Part shown: piece by piece, positions 23,301-34,458 of the stretch
Layout of the letters: each line of letters begins with the position of its first letter
Numbering within the stretch: the stretch's first letter is position 1
Source: Ifrita kowaldi
Taxonomy: Eukaryota; Chordata; Aves; Passeriformes; Cinclosomatidae
DNA: 64,000 nucleotides
Assembly: GCA_013398055.1 (NCBI GenBank)
Contig: VZRS01012090.1
Location: forward strand, 1-64,000
Direction of reading: 5' to 3'
Made by a program: the position numbers and the translations under genes
Notes under the pieces: generated by a model
Databases searched by the model: none
Told to the model about the DNA's origin: nothing
Seen by the model: the letters and a program-made list of their open reading frames with translations, nothing else

Positions 23301-26300
23301 TTGGCATTCCTCTAAGACAGTGCTGTACCACACCTTAGAAGCTGTTTCCTGATTCTGAGACCCTCAGTTCACCATGAGTCCCCCGTGAGCAGCTTTTGGT
23401 CAAGTGGATAAATGTTCCTTGGTCTCCAAAGGCTGCAGAAACACTGTTAAATATTTTCCTTGAACTGTTAACCATTTTGTGTTGAAAATAAATAACCTGG
23501 TTTAGCACCAGAGGAGCAATCCAGTGAAATAATTCCTGTTAGTCTCAACTGCCCACATCACAGGGAGTTGGAACAGTTTGCAGCAACCACTGGTGTTTAT
23601 TCAAGGAAGCAGTGCTGGTGTTACTGGGCAGAACAGGAATTCTGAGCTGGGGATGGGATTGTGTGAAGTTGCACAAGAATTTGCCTGGGGATTGAAATCC
23701 AGCTTTATTGTGTGGGTCCAGGAGTGTTTCTATTTTAACAAGACTGACATTACTCAGGTGAAAAGGCAGAGCTTGGCTCCTTTCTTTAAAGGTTAAATTC
23801 GGAGTATTCCGTCCTGGATTTGCCTGTTCTATTTCCATCCTAATTTTAGATCCATTGTGCTGCAAAGGAAAGAGATGAGGGTCTGCAGTTGGTCTCCGTA
23901 GCTCCTCTAAGGGGACACTTTAATATTAAAGTTCATATAAATACACTGAAAAATTCCAGCTGCAAAATACAGGACAAACTTCACAAAACAATACAGCAGC
24001 AAACCAGAGGGAGAAAGCTGCCAATTTTTCTTCAACTAAGAAAATAAAGCAAATTTCAGACGACAGAAATGTTAAATTTTGCGTTTTACACAAGTGCTGT
24101 CTTCTCAGTGTTTATGTTGATGCTGATTAATAATGTAATTTTATTTAAATTAATGGCTAAGTGCAGTCACCATCTTGCAATAAATACAAGAGAATTCTCC
24201 CTGTTCCTTTCTTTGCAGATGAAATCAGTGCCAAATCCCCCCCTGCCCTGTTTAACCTGCCCTATCGGTTGGTGTTTGCTGTTGCTTCAGAAGATTCGGT
24301 GCTTTTTTATGACACTGAGCAGTCCTTCCCCTTTGGTTATGTTTCCAACATCCATTACCACACCCTCAGTGACATTTCATGGTAAGGAATTGTATTTCTA
24401 AGATTTTTTTGTGGGGGAAATGTCCTTTTTCCATGTCTGGGTTCTGTGTAGCACCTTGAGTCTTGTCTTGGGTTTATATTTCATTTATGACACACACGTG
24501 GTCACTCATCAGTGTCTGAGCAGCAATCCCTCCCTTTTTGCCCTGTAAATTAGAGAATTACGGCTTTTAATCAGTTGGGTGAGGGTTGAAGTAAAATCTT
24601 GGCCTTTAATGGAAAAAAATAAATCCCAAACAGGTCCAGTGACGGATCCTTCCTGGCCATTTCCTCCACGGACGGGTACTGCTCGTTCGTCACCTTCGAC
24701 AAGGACGAGCTGGGAGTGCCCCTGAAGGAAAAGCCCCAGATCAGTGTCAGGACTCCTGGTGCAGCAGACAAGAAAGCCAAGAAGAGCCAGTCCCACAAAG
24801 GGATTTCCCCAGGCTCCCGGCTGGCAGAGGGGACCCCTCCCAGCAGAGATTCCCCCCTCCAACCTCGACCCCCTGGCACTGCTGGCAAGGACCTGCCTTC
24901 CACACCCGTTGGCATCAAAACCATTCCAGTGCCATCCTCAGAGGAGAGGAGAAGCAGCCAGGCAGCCAACCAGAGCAGCAAGGCCCCCCAGCCCAGGAGG
25001 GTCACCCTCACCACCCTACAGTCCTGTTTCAAAACACCCAGGTGAGGTTCATGGTGCCACTTCCAGTCATAAATTCAGGGGCCAAGACAAGCTGTGCTTG
25101 TGCTACGTTTAAAGGCTGAGCTTTGCACACAAATTCCCAGCCCTGGCTCTGGGTGGGAGCTGTCTTGATGTGGGGATTTTTGTTGTACTGTAAATGAGAG
25201 GTCAAAATGTCTCCTAAATGTGGAGCTTTTAGGTTTCTGCCTGAAATGTGAGGCAGCAAATTCACCTGACCCTTCACAACAAAAGGTGTCTTGGCCACGA
25301 GTTGGACTTTGATCCTTGTGGGTCCTTTCCAGCCCAGACTATTCTGTGATTCTGTCTTCAGGTCCAGTTTTCTGTGCAGAAATGGTACCTGAAGCCTTCA
25401 GCTGCCAAGAACTATTTAAAGGCCCTTCTGCCAAAGAATATTTTAAGAAGTGAAGAGTGCAAATCTAGACAGGCCCTCAGTGTGGGACTTAAAACCTTGA
25501 TTAAGTTACTGCCTGAGGTGAAGATCTGGTTTTTAGAAATTGCCAATAATCCAGGTATTGATTGTATCAGGGCTCTGAGCACCCTGCTCCAGTGGAAGGT
25601 GGCCCTGCCCATGGCAGAGGGGGTTGGAAGTGGATAATGCTCCATTCAACTTATAAAAAGAAGGGAAAATGTGCAGTAAAATATATCTGAACTACCTTTG
25701 CAGTTAACTGATTCTGTATGAATTAAATCTTGAAGTGAAATACTCGTGGAAATGATATCTGTAAAGCAATTTAACTGTTTCTGCTCTTTTAAAGGAGAAT
25801 AAACTTGATTTCCTTGAAGCCAGATACCCCAACCTCTGCATATCCAGACCCAGCTCCTGTCCCTCCTTCCTCAGAACAGGAACATGGTGAGGTTTTGTGG
25901 CTCTTAATACCCAGCCAAGTCTTTTCCCAGTCAGTTTTTTTCCATTACAGATTTATATTATAAAATAATCCTCACTCTAATTGCAAATTCTAAAGCTTCT
26001 TCATTTTCTGAAGGTGTCTGAAAGGTGCTTTGGGTAGTATGAAATGTGTTCTCACTGCTCTGGGGCAGCTGACTGTGGCTGTCCCTACAGTTTTATAGCA
26101 GTGAAACCAAGGATAAATTCATGGATGTGATGTTCTCCAGCTTTTAAAGACTCTTGTACTTCCAGTTTATCATTGTTGCAGATGCTGGACTCTCCCAGAC
26201 CAGGGTTGGGGCTTTTTTAAACTGAATTTATTGATTTGAAATGATTTCCCTGTCTGCTTCTTCCAGAGAGGCCATTGCCATCAGATGAGAGCTTCCAAAC

Positions 26301-26388
26301 TCCCCCAGCACCAAAACGTCCCAGGACTGAGGAATTGTCCCTTCCTGCACCTGCTGGAGATCAAACCAGCTGTGATCCCAACAAATAA
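17242..26388 (+). CDS. CHAF1B: CHAF1B, chromatin assembly factor 1 subunit B (p60), complete, 13 coding exons
   Basis: The WD40 subunit of CAF-1 (p150-p60-RbAp48), which deposits newly made H3-H4 on replicating or repaired DNA, bringing ASF1 to the complex. Joined exons encode 567 codons plus TAA; human p60 is 559. It starts MKVITCEIVWHNKEPVYSLD, the family's exact start, six bases into exon 2. Residues 1 to about 390 form the seven-bladed WD propeller (for example NTAIMWDV, HLEDVYDICW, SYVQGVTWDPLGQY, FGYVSNIHYHTLSD). A Pro/Ser-rich tail follows. Two RR-basic B-domain-like motifs, RRVTLTTLQ and RRINL, straddle the exon 12-13 junction near residues 480-500; in p60 and HIRA such motifs bind ASF1. 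All junctions are GT-AG and in frame. CR1 insertions occur only in introns. The CpG-island promoter fits a proliferation-linked gene. Identity is very secure. Confidence 0.98.
17536..17830 (-). mobile_element. CR1 LINE 3' fragment in CHAF1B intron 2
   Basis: Reverse-strand copy: starts at the 3' tail (atagaattatagggtggttt) and runs through the gccctggcacagg block to the gtcattac block; the far end is blurred. Confidence 0.9.
17982..18288 (+). mobile_element. CR1 LINE 3' fragment in CHAF1B intron 2
   Basis: Same CR1 type as the MORC3-intron copy (gaatgaggtgcccagggagt). The tail gatcctgtgacatt ends about 38 bases before exon 3. Confidence 0.9.
18326..18458 (+). CDS. CHAF1B: CHAF1B exon 3
   Basis: Acceptor aactag ending 18325. 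Encodes [20 protein letters not shown] and FSPSGEILASGGD; phase 1 end before gtgaga. A CR1 element ends only about 38 bases before it. Confidence 0.96.
18590..18707 (+). CDS. CHAF1B: CHAF1B exon 4
   Basis: Acceptor ctacag ending 18589. Encodes AVILLWKLND and FQDEDEAQLNKENW; donor gtaatt at 18708, phase 2. Confidence 0.96.
18903..18962 (+). repeat. Possible degenerate CR1 fragment
   Basis: Resembles the gacaggacaaggggcaatgg block of CR1, with many changes. Confidence 0.3.
19118..19221 (+). CDS. CHAF1B: CHAF1B exon 5
   Basis: Acceptor cttctag ending 19117. Encodes GHLEDVYDICWTSDGN and SASVDNTAIMWDVNK; donor gtaaat, phase 1. Confidence 0.96.
19983..20079 (+). CDS. CHAF1B: CHAF1B exon 6
   Basis: Acceptor atttcag ending 19982. 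Encodes QKVSIFNEHKSYVQGVTWD and ATLSCD; donor gtgagc, phase 2. Confidence 0.96.
20428..20812 (+). mobile_element. CR1 LINE 3' fragment in CHAF1B intron 6
   Basis: From gagagctgggattgttcagc to the 3' block and a ccattccatgattcc tail, about 30 bases before exon 7; a well-preserved copy. Confidence 0.93.
20842..20926 (+). CDS. CHAF1B: CHAF1B exon 7
   Basis: Acceptor cacacag ending 20841, about 30 bases after the tail of a CR1 copy. Encodes VLRVYNTQTKRVAFNVTKM; donor gtgtgt, phase 0. Confidence 0.95.
21035..21125 (-). repeat. CR1 fragment in CHAF1B intron 7
   Basis: Reverse-strand 3' end: cagaatcatcaaggttggaa and the following agagacc block. Confidence 0.8.
21869..21962 (+). CDS. CHAF1B: CHAF1B exon 8
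   Basis: Acceptor gttgcag ending 21868. Encodes FRMFHDDSMKSFFRRLSFTP; donor gtatgg, phase 1. Confidence 0.96.
21995..22374 (-). mobile_element. CR1 LINE 3' fragment in CHAF1B intron 8
   Basis: Reverse-strand copy of the CR1 type with the block agagcactgagtgccacctc; starts about 30 bases after exon 8 and ends in the gctgagccccttcccc block. Confidence 0.9.
22828..22897. repeat. 35-bp tandem duplication carrying a palindrome
   Basis: Two copies, differing at one base, each holding the inverted repeat CTAATTCC-TG-GGAATTAG. Lies in CHAF1B intron 8, about 65 bases before exon 9. Confidence 0.9.
22963..23032 (+). CDS. CHAF1B: CHAF1B exon 9
   Basis: Acceptor tttgcag ending 22962. Encodes GCVESGENVTNTTYVFSRNN; donor gtaggg, phase 2. 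Confidence 0.95.
23127..23218 (+). CDS. CHAF1B: CHAF1B exon 10
   Basis: Acceptor tgaag ending 23126. Encodes HLPCPGKGTLAVRCCPVYFE, then GVSAK; the donor gtactg at 23219 is weak but keeps phase 1 into the next exon. Confidence 0.9.
23219..24218 (+). other. CHAF1B: CHAF1B intron 10, no feature recognised
   Basis: One kilobase of unassigned sequence; no CR1 and no credible exon seen. Confidence 0.6.
24219..24381 (+). CDS. CHAF1B: CHAF1B exon 11
   Basis: Acceptor tttgcag ending 24218. Encodes NLPYRLVFAVASEDSVLFYD and FPFGYVSNIHYHTLSDIS; donor gtaagg, phase 2. Confidence 0.96.
24634..25041 (+). CDS. CHAF1B: CHAF1B exon 12: last WD blade, Pro/Ser-rich tail, first B-like motif
   Basis: Acceptor aacag ending 24633. 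Encodes SSDGSFLAISSTDGYCSFVT, a Lys/Pro/Ser-rich tail, and RRVTLTTLQ just before the donor gtgagg; phase 2. Confidence 0.96.
25298..25358 (+). repeat. CR1 terminal fragment in CHAF1B intron 12
   Basis: Only the last 60 bases (gggtcctttccagcccagac, then attctgtgattctg). Confidence 0.75.
25560..25645 (+). repeat. CR1 fragment in CHAF1B intron 12
   Basis: Matches the ctccagtggaaggtggccct and ccatggcagagggggttgga blocks of the CR1 3' end. Confidence 0.7.
25795..25886 (+). CDS. CHAF1B: CHAF1B exon 13
   Basis: Acceptor taaag ending 25794. Encodes RINLISLKPDTP, completing the second RR motif with the split Arg codon; donor gtgagg, phase 1. Confidence 0.94.
26267..26388 (+). CDS. CHAF1B: CHAF1B exon 14 with stop codon
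   Basis: Acceptor ttccag ending 26266. Encodes RPLPSDESFQTPPAPKRPR and ends in TAA (26386-26388). The KRPR stretch matches the human C-terminal pattern. Confidence 0.94.
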
Positions 26389-27130
26389 AGGCTGAGCAGA
26401 CTCCTCACAGCCTGAAGTCAAAGCAGCCATGTCTGAGTGCATTTCTTTTTGCAAAAGTTCAACCCTCGACTCCCAGTTCAAGTTCCCTGTGCACATTTGA
26501 TGTAGAATTGTGAAGAAGCTGCCAGTGGAAGGCACAGGTTTCAGGAAATGTGGTTCTGCAGTAGGAGAAACAGTTGGGAAGTGACTTCAAGCATAAGGAA
26601 ATCAGGGAAATCTGGGGATTAAAAATCCATCCAGTAAGCTGTGAGTCTCCATCAGAGTCTCTAAATCCACATTTATAAAGCATTATGTCTTCCAGTAACG
26701 TGTCTGGCAAAAAGAATCAAATGCATTCATAAGATTTGATGTGGTTCAAGACCTAAAAAAAGAGGAAATTGTGTCATTCCAGCATTTTGGTTTATTTCTT
26801 CAGGTCTGTAAAATAATTCTCCCCAGTAGCTGTGGAGTGGAGCTGATTCACTCTGAATGCAGCAGCAAAGACCAGGACTGAGATGTGGAAGCAGAAATGG
26901 GAAGATTTAACTGCAAGAAACAAGAAAGCAAAGAGAAGAAACCCTCTGAAGAGCTGCTGTAAGAATGAAACAGCAGGATTTTCTTCCTTGTTTAATTTCT
27001 GGACTTAAAAAAGAAATGCAGGTGTGAGATTTTCCTGAGGCAGCAGGATCTGAGTGTGTGCATTGAAATTTCCTCTTTCCTTTTTTCCCCAATAACTCCT
27101 TTAGCCAATAAAACGCAATCCAGTGGATGG
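26389..27130 (+). other. CHAF1B: CHAF1B 3' untranslated region
   Basis: Ends with AATAAA at 27107-27112; cleavage probably about 27125-27140. No other reading frame is supported. Confidence 0.75.
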
Positions 27131-27883
27131 GAAACTTCTAAACCTGAATTTTTTTGGCATTTAATACTTTATAAAAGGAGAAATACAAATGTTCCAGAAG
27201 TGAGTCACAAAAGTCTCACAGGGAGGAAATATTAACAAACACCTCTGTCAGCCTTTCAGGCAAATGAACTCTTGCCTACAATTAAATTTCAACAATTAAT
27301 AAGCAAAAAGTTGTAGGAAACTTGATGGGATCTTTGTTTTGTCACTGTGCTGAGGATGGATCTTCATTAGCCTTTATTAAACCTGGGTTTCCTTCCAGTG
27401 AAGAATTGCAAAGAGTTAATTCTTGCATTTATTTCTCTGGCTTGCTGATGGATCTTTTAAAAAATTACATTTGTGTCGTAATTCTGCATTCTTTATTTTA
27501 TATCTATCCATTCTCTGCAAAAAAATTATTTCTATTCCTTCTAGAATTATATTTTATAGTTGACTGAGGAAAATTAGTCCATGCCTTGAGCATTTCTCTG
27601 TTGGGAGATGCAAAACAAAAATCCTGAATTGCCACAGGGCAGCTCCAGCTTTTCCCTGGATGTCATTTCTGTGGGATAGGGAAGCCCTGTGGATCATCTC
27701 CAGTGCAAACTCTCCCTCAAAACCCACTTTTCCATGGTTGAGTTTCTGCTCATTAAAATCATGAGGGTCTCCTGCTCCTCCCCAAAAACTTGTGGACATC
27801 CCACCTTAAAATGCAGATATTTGTGCGAGCTGCTGAACTGGGCAGGCCGTGTTCCACAGGGCTTTGTAGGTAGCTGCACCAGG

Positions 27884-28012
27884 GGGTTCAAACAGATTTT
27901 GAATTTTTTCACAAGGGTTTCAAACAGATTCTGCAATTTTTTACTTGGGTTTCAAGTGGATTTTGCATTTTTTTTAGATGGGTTTCAAACAGATTTTGTA
28001 ACTTTTTAGCTG
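27884..28012. repeat. Minisatellite, four copies of a ~32-bp unit
   Basis: Units start at 27884, 27915, 27947 and 27980, each reading gggtttcaaacagattttg followed by a T-rich run; copies differ at several bases. Confidence 0.9.
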
Positions 28013-28429
28013 GGCGAGGATTCACGATTGTCTTGTTCCTGAAAAAGACTTTCTGCTGTGTAATAATGGTGAATTTTTAGACAGCCAGACCTTGTGCCCC
28101 TGTGCTCTTGAAGTTTAATTTTTATCCATCCAGCTGTCAATATTAATTTATCTTGTCATTAATTAACCACTGCAATTTGGGTCAAAATTTCCTTGATCCC
28201 TGCCCATGTGTTCCAAACAGACCCTGTATTTTCCATGCACATTCTCTGTGTTTATATGAACTTTGTTATCAAATAAAGAGCATAAAGACCATAAAATTAA
28301 TCAAGAAAAACAGACTTTTCAGGGAACTCTCTGTGTTTTCTGCCCTGGCAGCTGCAGGATCCTGAGGAAGAGGCAGATGAATTATGTGACAACAAAGTGT
28401 CAGGAATTAAATGACATCAGGGATGGGAT

Positions 28430-28530
28430 TCCACCACTTCCCTGGGCATCCTTCCTTTGCCAGGAAGAAATTTTTCCCTAATATCCCATCTAAACTGGAC
28501 ACAGCCCTCGAGGGGCCTCACAGTGGGACA
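28430..28530 (-). repeat. CR1 fragment
   Basis: Reverse-strand ggaagaaatttttccctaat and atcccatctaaactg blocks of CR1; both ends eroded. Confidence 0.65.
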
Positions 28531-29489
28531 GTTTCTGGCTGTCCCAAATCTCTGAGTGCTCTCTGTGCCTCTGAAATGGAAATCCTGGAAGTCAGGCAGC
28601 TGTGAGATGCTCCTGCCCAGGGGGAGCTCCTGATTTTCTCGGGAAGGTGGGAAATTGTTGAAAAGGAGGAGGATGTCCATGGAAATGGAGGTGGCTGGGG
28701 GAGGAAAAGGGACAAGTAGGGATTCACTGGAGCTGGGATGTGGAGAGAGGCTGGAGAAGGAGACAAAACTGGCATTTGAGGAAAATAAGTGGATGGGAGG
28801 GAAGCTGAGAGGGCGTTTGGTATCTTTGGGAATTCCTGTGCAGGACTCAGCCCAACGAGGATCATTCTTACCCAAGAACGCCTCATTTTCCAGGTTGGGT
28901 TTTAGCTTGGAGGTTTTTTGTGGGTTTTTTTCCCCCTCTGGGATGGGGAGGCTGTTTTTTGCCACAAAACTCCGATTTTTCAGTCTCCTGCCAGCAGGTG
29001 ACAGCGTTCCCTAAAGGAAAGCAAACGGAGCAGAACTCCCCTCTCCTCCAGACTTCCATCCTTCAAGACATTTTTCATCATCTTTGTTTTTCTTTTGTTC
29101 TACAAACTGATTATTTCTGGCTTCTTTCCACGTGGTGAAGAAGAAAACAGGGTTCTACAGGAAAGAATTCTTCCAGGAGGAAAACACCACGGGATGACTT
29201 CAGTCTTGAGGTGAACAGAGCACGGCCTCTCCTGCTTCACTCAGTGAATCCAAAGGTTTTTCTGGGAGGAATTGGCACTCCAGAGTCTGCAAGCAACGGG
29301 CCTTGGATTAGCCATGGTCGTGGGTTGAGGTGACACAGATTCCCAGGACTGCACACCCAGCAGAACCTCTGGCTAAGGGAACAACCCACAGAGAGTCTTT
29401 ATGGAGAGACTGGCGTGGATTTGGGGTTTTGGAGAAAAGTCCACCAAGGGAAGAGCATTCAGTGTCTGGAGGAGGTGACAAGACAGGAG

Positions 29490-29735
29490 AAGGAGTGACA
29501 GGACACAGGGAATGGCTTCAAACTGACAGAGAGTAGGGTTAGGTTGGATATTGGGAAGGAATTGTTCCCTGGGAGGGTGGGCAGGCCCTGGCACAGGGTG
29601 CCCAGAGCAGCTGTGGCTGCCCCTGGATCCCTGGCAGTGCCCAAGGCCAGGCTGGACAGTGGAAGATGTCCCAGGGGGGTTGGAATTGGATGATTTTTAA
29701 GGCTCCTCCCATCCCAAACTCCTCTGTGCTTCCCC
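29490..29735 (+). mobile_element. CR1 LINE 3' fragment
   Basis: From the gagtgacaggacacagggaa block to aaggctcctcccatcccaaa; part of the 3' block is deleted between gctggaca and gtggaagatg. Confidence 0.9.
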
Positions 29736-31435
29736 AGGTATTTTCCCTGCTCGTTCCAGACGTTCCTGCTTGGGAGATCTCTCAGCCCTGACTTGGCAGC
29801 ACTTCTGCCAATCATCTCCAAAGCAAGATCCCCACATTTGGTCCCAATTATCCCTCTCCCTGAGCAGCCCCGAGCCCCACACGGCAGCTCTGTTCTTCCT
29901 CAGGTGTGGGATTTCGGGATGCTGCCATTCCCCTTCCAAGGGCAGCTGGCAGAGCTGCAGAGAGACGGGGCTGGGGGAGCCGAGGCTGCTCCTCCTCCTT
30001 TCCAATCCCTCGGGGAGAAGCTTTTCCATGCAGCCTCATCATCTTGGAGTCTCCCTGCGGGTGCTCCAGCACCAGCAGAAAAGCTGGAATGGGCAAACTG
30101 GGAGCAGATTTCCCCTCCTGTGGCTGCCAAACTTCCAGCCGAGGGACGTGGATATCGCTGAGCATCCGGCTGCTCATTCCCTCAGCTGAAAAATCCCAGG
30201 AAAAGCCACGGCCCCGAGGCCTCCGGGCCTGCAACCCGAGAGGATTTTGCCTCTTGGAGCATGAATAATTAAAAAGGTTCACAGATTTCTTTCTGTCTGG
30301 AAACTGGGAATAAACTGGGGCTCTTCCAGTGCCTGGGAAAACCTGATCCTGGTGTTCCTGAAAGGAGAGGAACCTGTTTGTGTCTTTTAAGTTGTTGCCA
30401 TCTTTTCTGGGAGGGTTGATTGGTGTTTAACTCCCCAAATCTTCGTGTTTGTGCTCCAATTGTTTGTATTTTCTACTTAAAATGTTTTTCCTTGCTGGGA
30501 GTTTAACCAGGAAAGCTCCATTTTGAAGGGAATTGTTTCTCTCTGCATTTTTCCTTCTCAAGATTTGAGTTTTAAACATAACAGTGATAAATTCTGATGC
30601 TAAATAATGTCAGGCTTTGTCTTAGCATAAACTTCCCCCCTTCAGCCACCAAAATAAATAAATAAGCTGGGCAGGCATCTTGGTTTTGATTTCTGCTGAG
30701 CTGAAATAAGGAATTTTGAAGTGTTGTTTGTGAAGAGAAATGGAAAGGAGCCAGGCTGGAATGGGAATGGCTGTGGGATCTCAGCCTGGTCGGTTGATCT
30801 CAGTTAAAATGGTACTTGGAGCTCACTGAGTGCTCCTCCAGCAAGCCAGGAGCTGCAGGAGCCCGTGGATGGTTTTGTTTTCCCTTTTCCTGGCACCCAT
30901 GGGGTTGCACCAGCTGGATGTGCTGACAAATAAATAGCAGGGTAGGGAGGAAGGTGTGGATTTACTCTGCAAGGAGAAGGGAGAGAAGGTGCTCCAATAT
31001 TCTGAATTTTCAATCCACAAAAAAGCTGCATCTCTGCTGTGGGATGGATTGTTAAAGGAAGGTAAAATTGACAGCCAGGAACAGCCAAATAAATCTGTGT
31101 TCCTTGCTTGGATAAGCAGGAATAGCCCAAACCAGGTTCCTGCTGGAATATTTAACTGGATAAAAGATGTAATTCTGAGCAGACAGTGCAGGAACAGGGA
31201 TGGCTTATTGTCCATGGGAATTATTCCTTGGAATGGGGAATCCTGTGTAGTGGGAAAGAGTGGGCATAAAACAACTGCACCTTGTGCTCAGACAGGGTTT
31301 TCCACCAAAAAAATTGGAGAAGTTTGCCAGGATCTGGGATGTGTTTGTTCCTGGAGCAGATGGGGTGGGAAATTCACTGTTGTTTCTATCCACTCTCAGC
31401 TTCCCAGAAGTTGGGAAACAATTTTCCAAACAAAT

Positions 31436-31582
31436 CACAGAATCGTGGAATGGTTTGGGTTGGAAGGGATCTTAAATATCCCATGGGCAGGGACACCTTC
31501 CACTGTCCCAGGTTGCTCCAAGCCCTGTCCTGCCTGGCCTTGGGCACTGCCAGGGATCCAGGGGCAGCCACAGCTGCTCTGA
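31436..31582 (-). mobile_element. CR1 LINE 3' fragment
   Basis: Reverse-strand end: cagaatcgtggaatggtttg through the gggcagccacagctgctctg block. Confidence 0.92.
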
Positions 31583-32290
31583 TGTGGGCTGTGGGAATTC
31601 CTTTCCTTGGATTTTTCTTGTCAGTGTAGAAGAACTTGATGTGATACTGCAGAGAAGGGATTATAAGAGAAAATATAATAAAATCACTGAAAATCACCAA
31701 TTATTCTAGCAGTCATAGGATAAAGGAATTCAAGAGCTGGAACATTAAAATTTCACTTTCAAGCCATGTCAAATATGAAGGATATTGAAACTGATTCCTT
31801 GTCCTTTTTTCTTCCTTCTTGTTTCTGCAGGAAGAGGGGATTTTCACTTCTAGAATTTCTGCTTGGACAACTCAAGGTGAATTTTGGAGTGAGGTTTTAA
31901 ATACGATCTATAAATCCCTGAGGATAAGGGGCACAGTGGAAGGGCTGGGATCACCTTTTCTGTTGTACACATGTTCTCGCTATAAAAATAATTTCTCTAA
32001 ATACATCCTATAATAGTAACAGCTTTAAACGGTGTCTCTGAGCTTTCATAGCAGGATCCAGGTGCAATCTGCTCTCTGCTGATTAATAAACTCAGGCTCA
32101 CGGCCGAGCCTTTGCTGCGAGCAGCCACATGATGGCAACATTGCTGATCTTTAACTTGGTTCATTGCAGCAGCTCCTGGAGCCGGGGTTTGGCTCGGAAC
32201 AAGGTGGGGAATTCTGTAGGAACACTGAAGTTCTCTGGGATTTCGAGGACACCTTTCTGTCATGGTTTGACTTTTCAAAAGGGACTTTTC

Positions 32291-32545
32291 ACAAGGGGTA
32301 GGGTGACAGGGCAAGGGGGAACGGCCCTAAGCTGAGGGAGGGCAGCGTTAGGTGGGGTTTTGGGGGGAAATTCTTTATGATGAGGGTGGTGAGGCCCAGG
32401 CTGCCCCTGGATCCCTGGCAGTGCCCAAGGCCAGGTTGGACACTGGGGCTTGGAGCAGCCTGGGACCGTGGGAGGTGTCCCTGCCATGGCAGGGGTGGCA
32501 CTGGATGGGCTTTAAGGTCCCTTCCAACTCAAACCATTCCATGAA
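32291..32545 (+). mobile_element. CR1 LINE 3' fragment
   Basis: From gtagggtgacagggcaaggg to ccattccatgaaatc; lacks the tggcacaggg segment. Confidence 0.9.
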
Positions 32546-33602
32546 ATCAAACCACTTTATGAGACACTCTGTGACTCTCAGCCCAACATGAGCAGGTTTT
32601 TAAGAGGCAGGAGGAGAAAACACCACTTTCCTTTTTTTTTTCTCTCCTTTTCCCCCTGTTTTCCTATTTCTTCCCCTTTTATAAGCCACAGTGGAACCTC
32701 TAACAGGCTTTTCCCTGGTGACAACCAAGCAGTTCCTGAAGTGGTGCAACTCTGGAACAGGAGAACAGGATCTGGCTCTGCTGAAGGAGCTCAACCAAGT
32801 TCAAGCAAGATCTTCATCAATGCCCTCAGATCCTGGATGTGATAAATACGGGTGAGTTTTGGTGGAGACTGGAAGAAAAATGTGTCCTTCCAGCCAAAGT
32901 AACTCTCATCCTGACAAACATTTTGCTGGATTGTTATTTGAATGAATATTTAATAGAAAACATGCAACCTGCTCTAATAAGAGCACATTCATAATTTCAA
33001 GCAGGCGAGCCCTGTCCAAAATTCCCTTGGCTTTGCTCTGGGTAAGGAATAACTGAAGAAGGAAGTGTTGGACTGCAGCTACTCTTGGCTGAAGGACACA
33101 GTACAGCAGGAACAGCTGTGGAAGCAGATCTACTGCAAGAAGTGAGGCTGCTAAAATCCTGACAGTACTTTGATTTTTTTGTTGATTTTTTTTTTTTAAT
33201 GAAAAAGTCCAATATAGAGTTTATGACTTTTCATGGAGTTATTTATTTTAGGAATAAGAGAGCTGCCAAACACAGCAGGTAGTTAATACCCAATTCAGAC
33301 TGTGTTTAAATAGGGAAGGAGCTATTGGCTGCATCCTTTGGGATTCTGTGATTAACCCACAGGGAGCTGGAGGTGGCTTTTTCCAGAGGCTTTCAGGTGA
33401 AATGTGAGTGGGAGTTGTCTCCCTTGGAGGGCAGTGAGGTTGGAATCAGATGTAGCAGATAACTCAGCTCATCATCCTCTACTGAAATGAGCTTTTCCTT
33501 TGGACAGGGGAGATGGATCTGCTGGAGATAACCTGGAGCTGGGATGGAGATTCGATCTCTACTTTGTTCCAGACATGGATCTTTCCTGGTGAGGGTGGTG
33601 AA

Positions 33603-34024
33603 GGTTCTGGACAGTCAATCCTGTGAGGAGCGGCTGAGGGAGCTGGGAAAGGGGCTCAGCCTGGAGCAAAGGAGGCTCAGGGGGGACCTTGTGGCTCTGC
33701 ACAACTCCCTGACAGGAGGGGGCAGCCGGGGGGGGTCGGGCTCTGCTCCCAGGGAACAGGGACAGGAGGAGAGGGAACGGCCTCAGGCTGGGCCAGGGGA
33801 GGCTCAGCTTGGACACCAGCAGGAATTTCCTCATGGAAAGGGAGGTCAGGCCTTGGAAAGAGCTGCCCAGGGAGGTTTGGAGTGCCCATCCCTGGAGGTG
33901 TCCAAGGAAGGCCTGGAGGTGGCACTCAGTGCTCTGGGCTGGGGACAAGGTGGGCATCGGGCACAGCTGGGACTGGATGGGCTGGGAGGGCTTTTCCAGC
34001 CTAAATCCTGGGATTCTGTGACTG
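33603..34024 (+). mobile_element. CR1 LINE 3' fragment
   Basis: Long copy of the agagctgcccagggaggttt type, from the cctgtgaggagcggctgagg block to the tgggattctgtgac tail. Confidence 0.93.
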
Positions 34025-34395
34025 CTGCACTCAGGAATGAGGGTCAGGGTGCTGTGCCCCAGCTGAGCTGCCCATGAGCCCTTGGTGTGAGCTTTGAGGG
34101 TCATTCTCCCTGAGGATCCCATGCCAGGCAGCACTTCGGGACCAGTTCCAGAAGCTCCATGTTTGTTCCCAGTCAGCTCTGGCATCTCAGGCTGGTTCAG
34201 GGGATGAGAGGGCTCAGCCACGTCCCAACCCACGAGGAACTGGGGGTCACTGGTTGGTGCTGAGCAATGGCCACTTTTTAAAACCCCTGTAGTGAACTTG
34301 GCAGCATTCACTGAACTCTCCTCTTTGTTTGGTATTCACCATAAAAAAGGAGGGACAGCAATCCTTGCATCCCTCCTGAGTGTGCTCTGAGGTTA

Positions 34396-34458
34396 AATCA
34401 TGGAATCACAGAATGGTTTGGGTTGGAAGGGATCTTAAAGGTCATCTGGTTCCACCCT
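34396..34458 (-). repeat. CR1 terminal fragment
   Basis: Reverse-strand 3' tail (atggaatcacagaatggttt) up to ttccaccc, then abruptly replaced by unrelated sequence. Confidence 0.85.

Larger units (their letters stand above)
27131..33602. other. CHAF1B-CLDN14 intergenic region, left part
   Basis: No gene recognised. It contains a minisatellite (27.9 kb), CR1 copies (28.4, 29.5, 31.4, 32.3 kb) and unassigned sequence. Open frames at 28.4-29.0 and 29.8-30.3 kb lack splice context, conserved motifs or repeats of known proteins. Confidence 0.6.

Noticed and set aside
27884..28012. CRISPR-like regular repeat
   Set aside because: Units are contiguous minisatellite copies with no unique spacers, in an animal genome.
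28417..28965. 182-codon open frame on the - strand
   Set aside because: Partly CR1-derived, no start context, no recognisable motif or splice pattern.
29770..30282. Cluster of overlapping open frames on both strands
   Set aside because: GC-rich sequence with open frames in several phases at once, a sign of chance rather than coding.
33559..34311. 250-codon open frame on the - strand
   Set aside because: It is the reverse complement of a CR1 3' fragment plus flanking sequence; no reverse-transcriptase motif and wrong strand.
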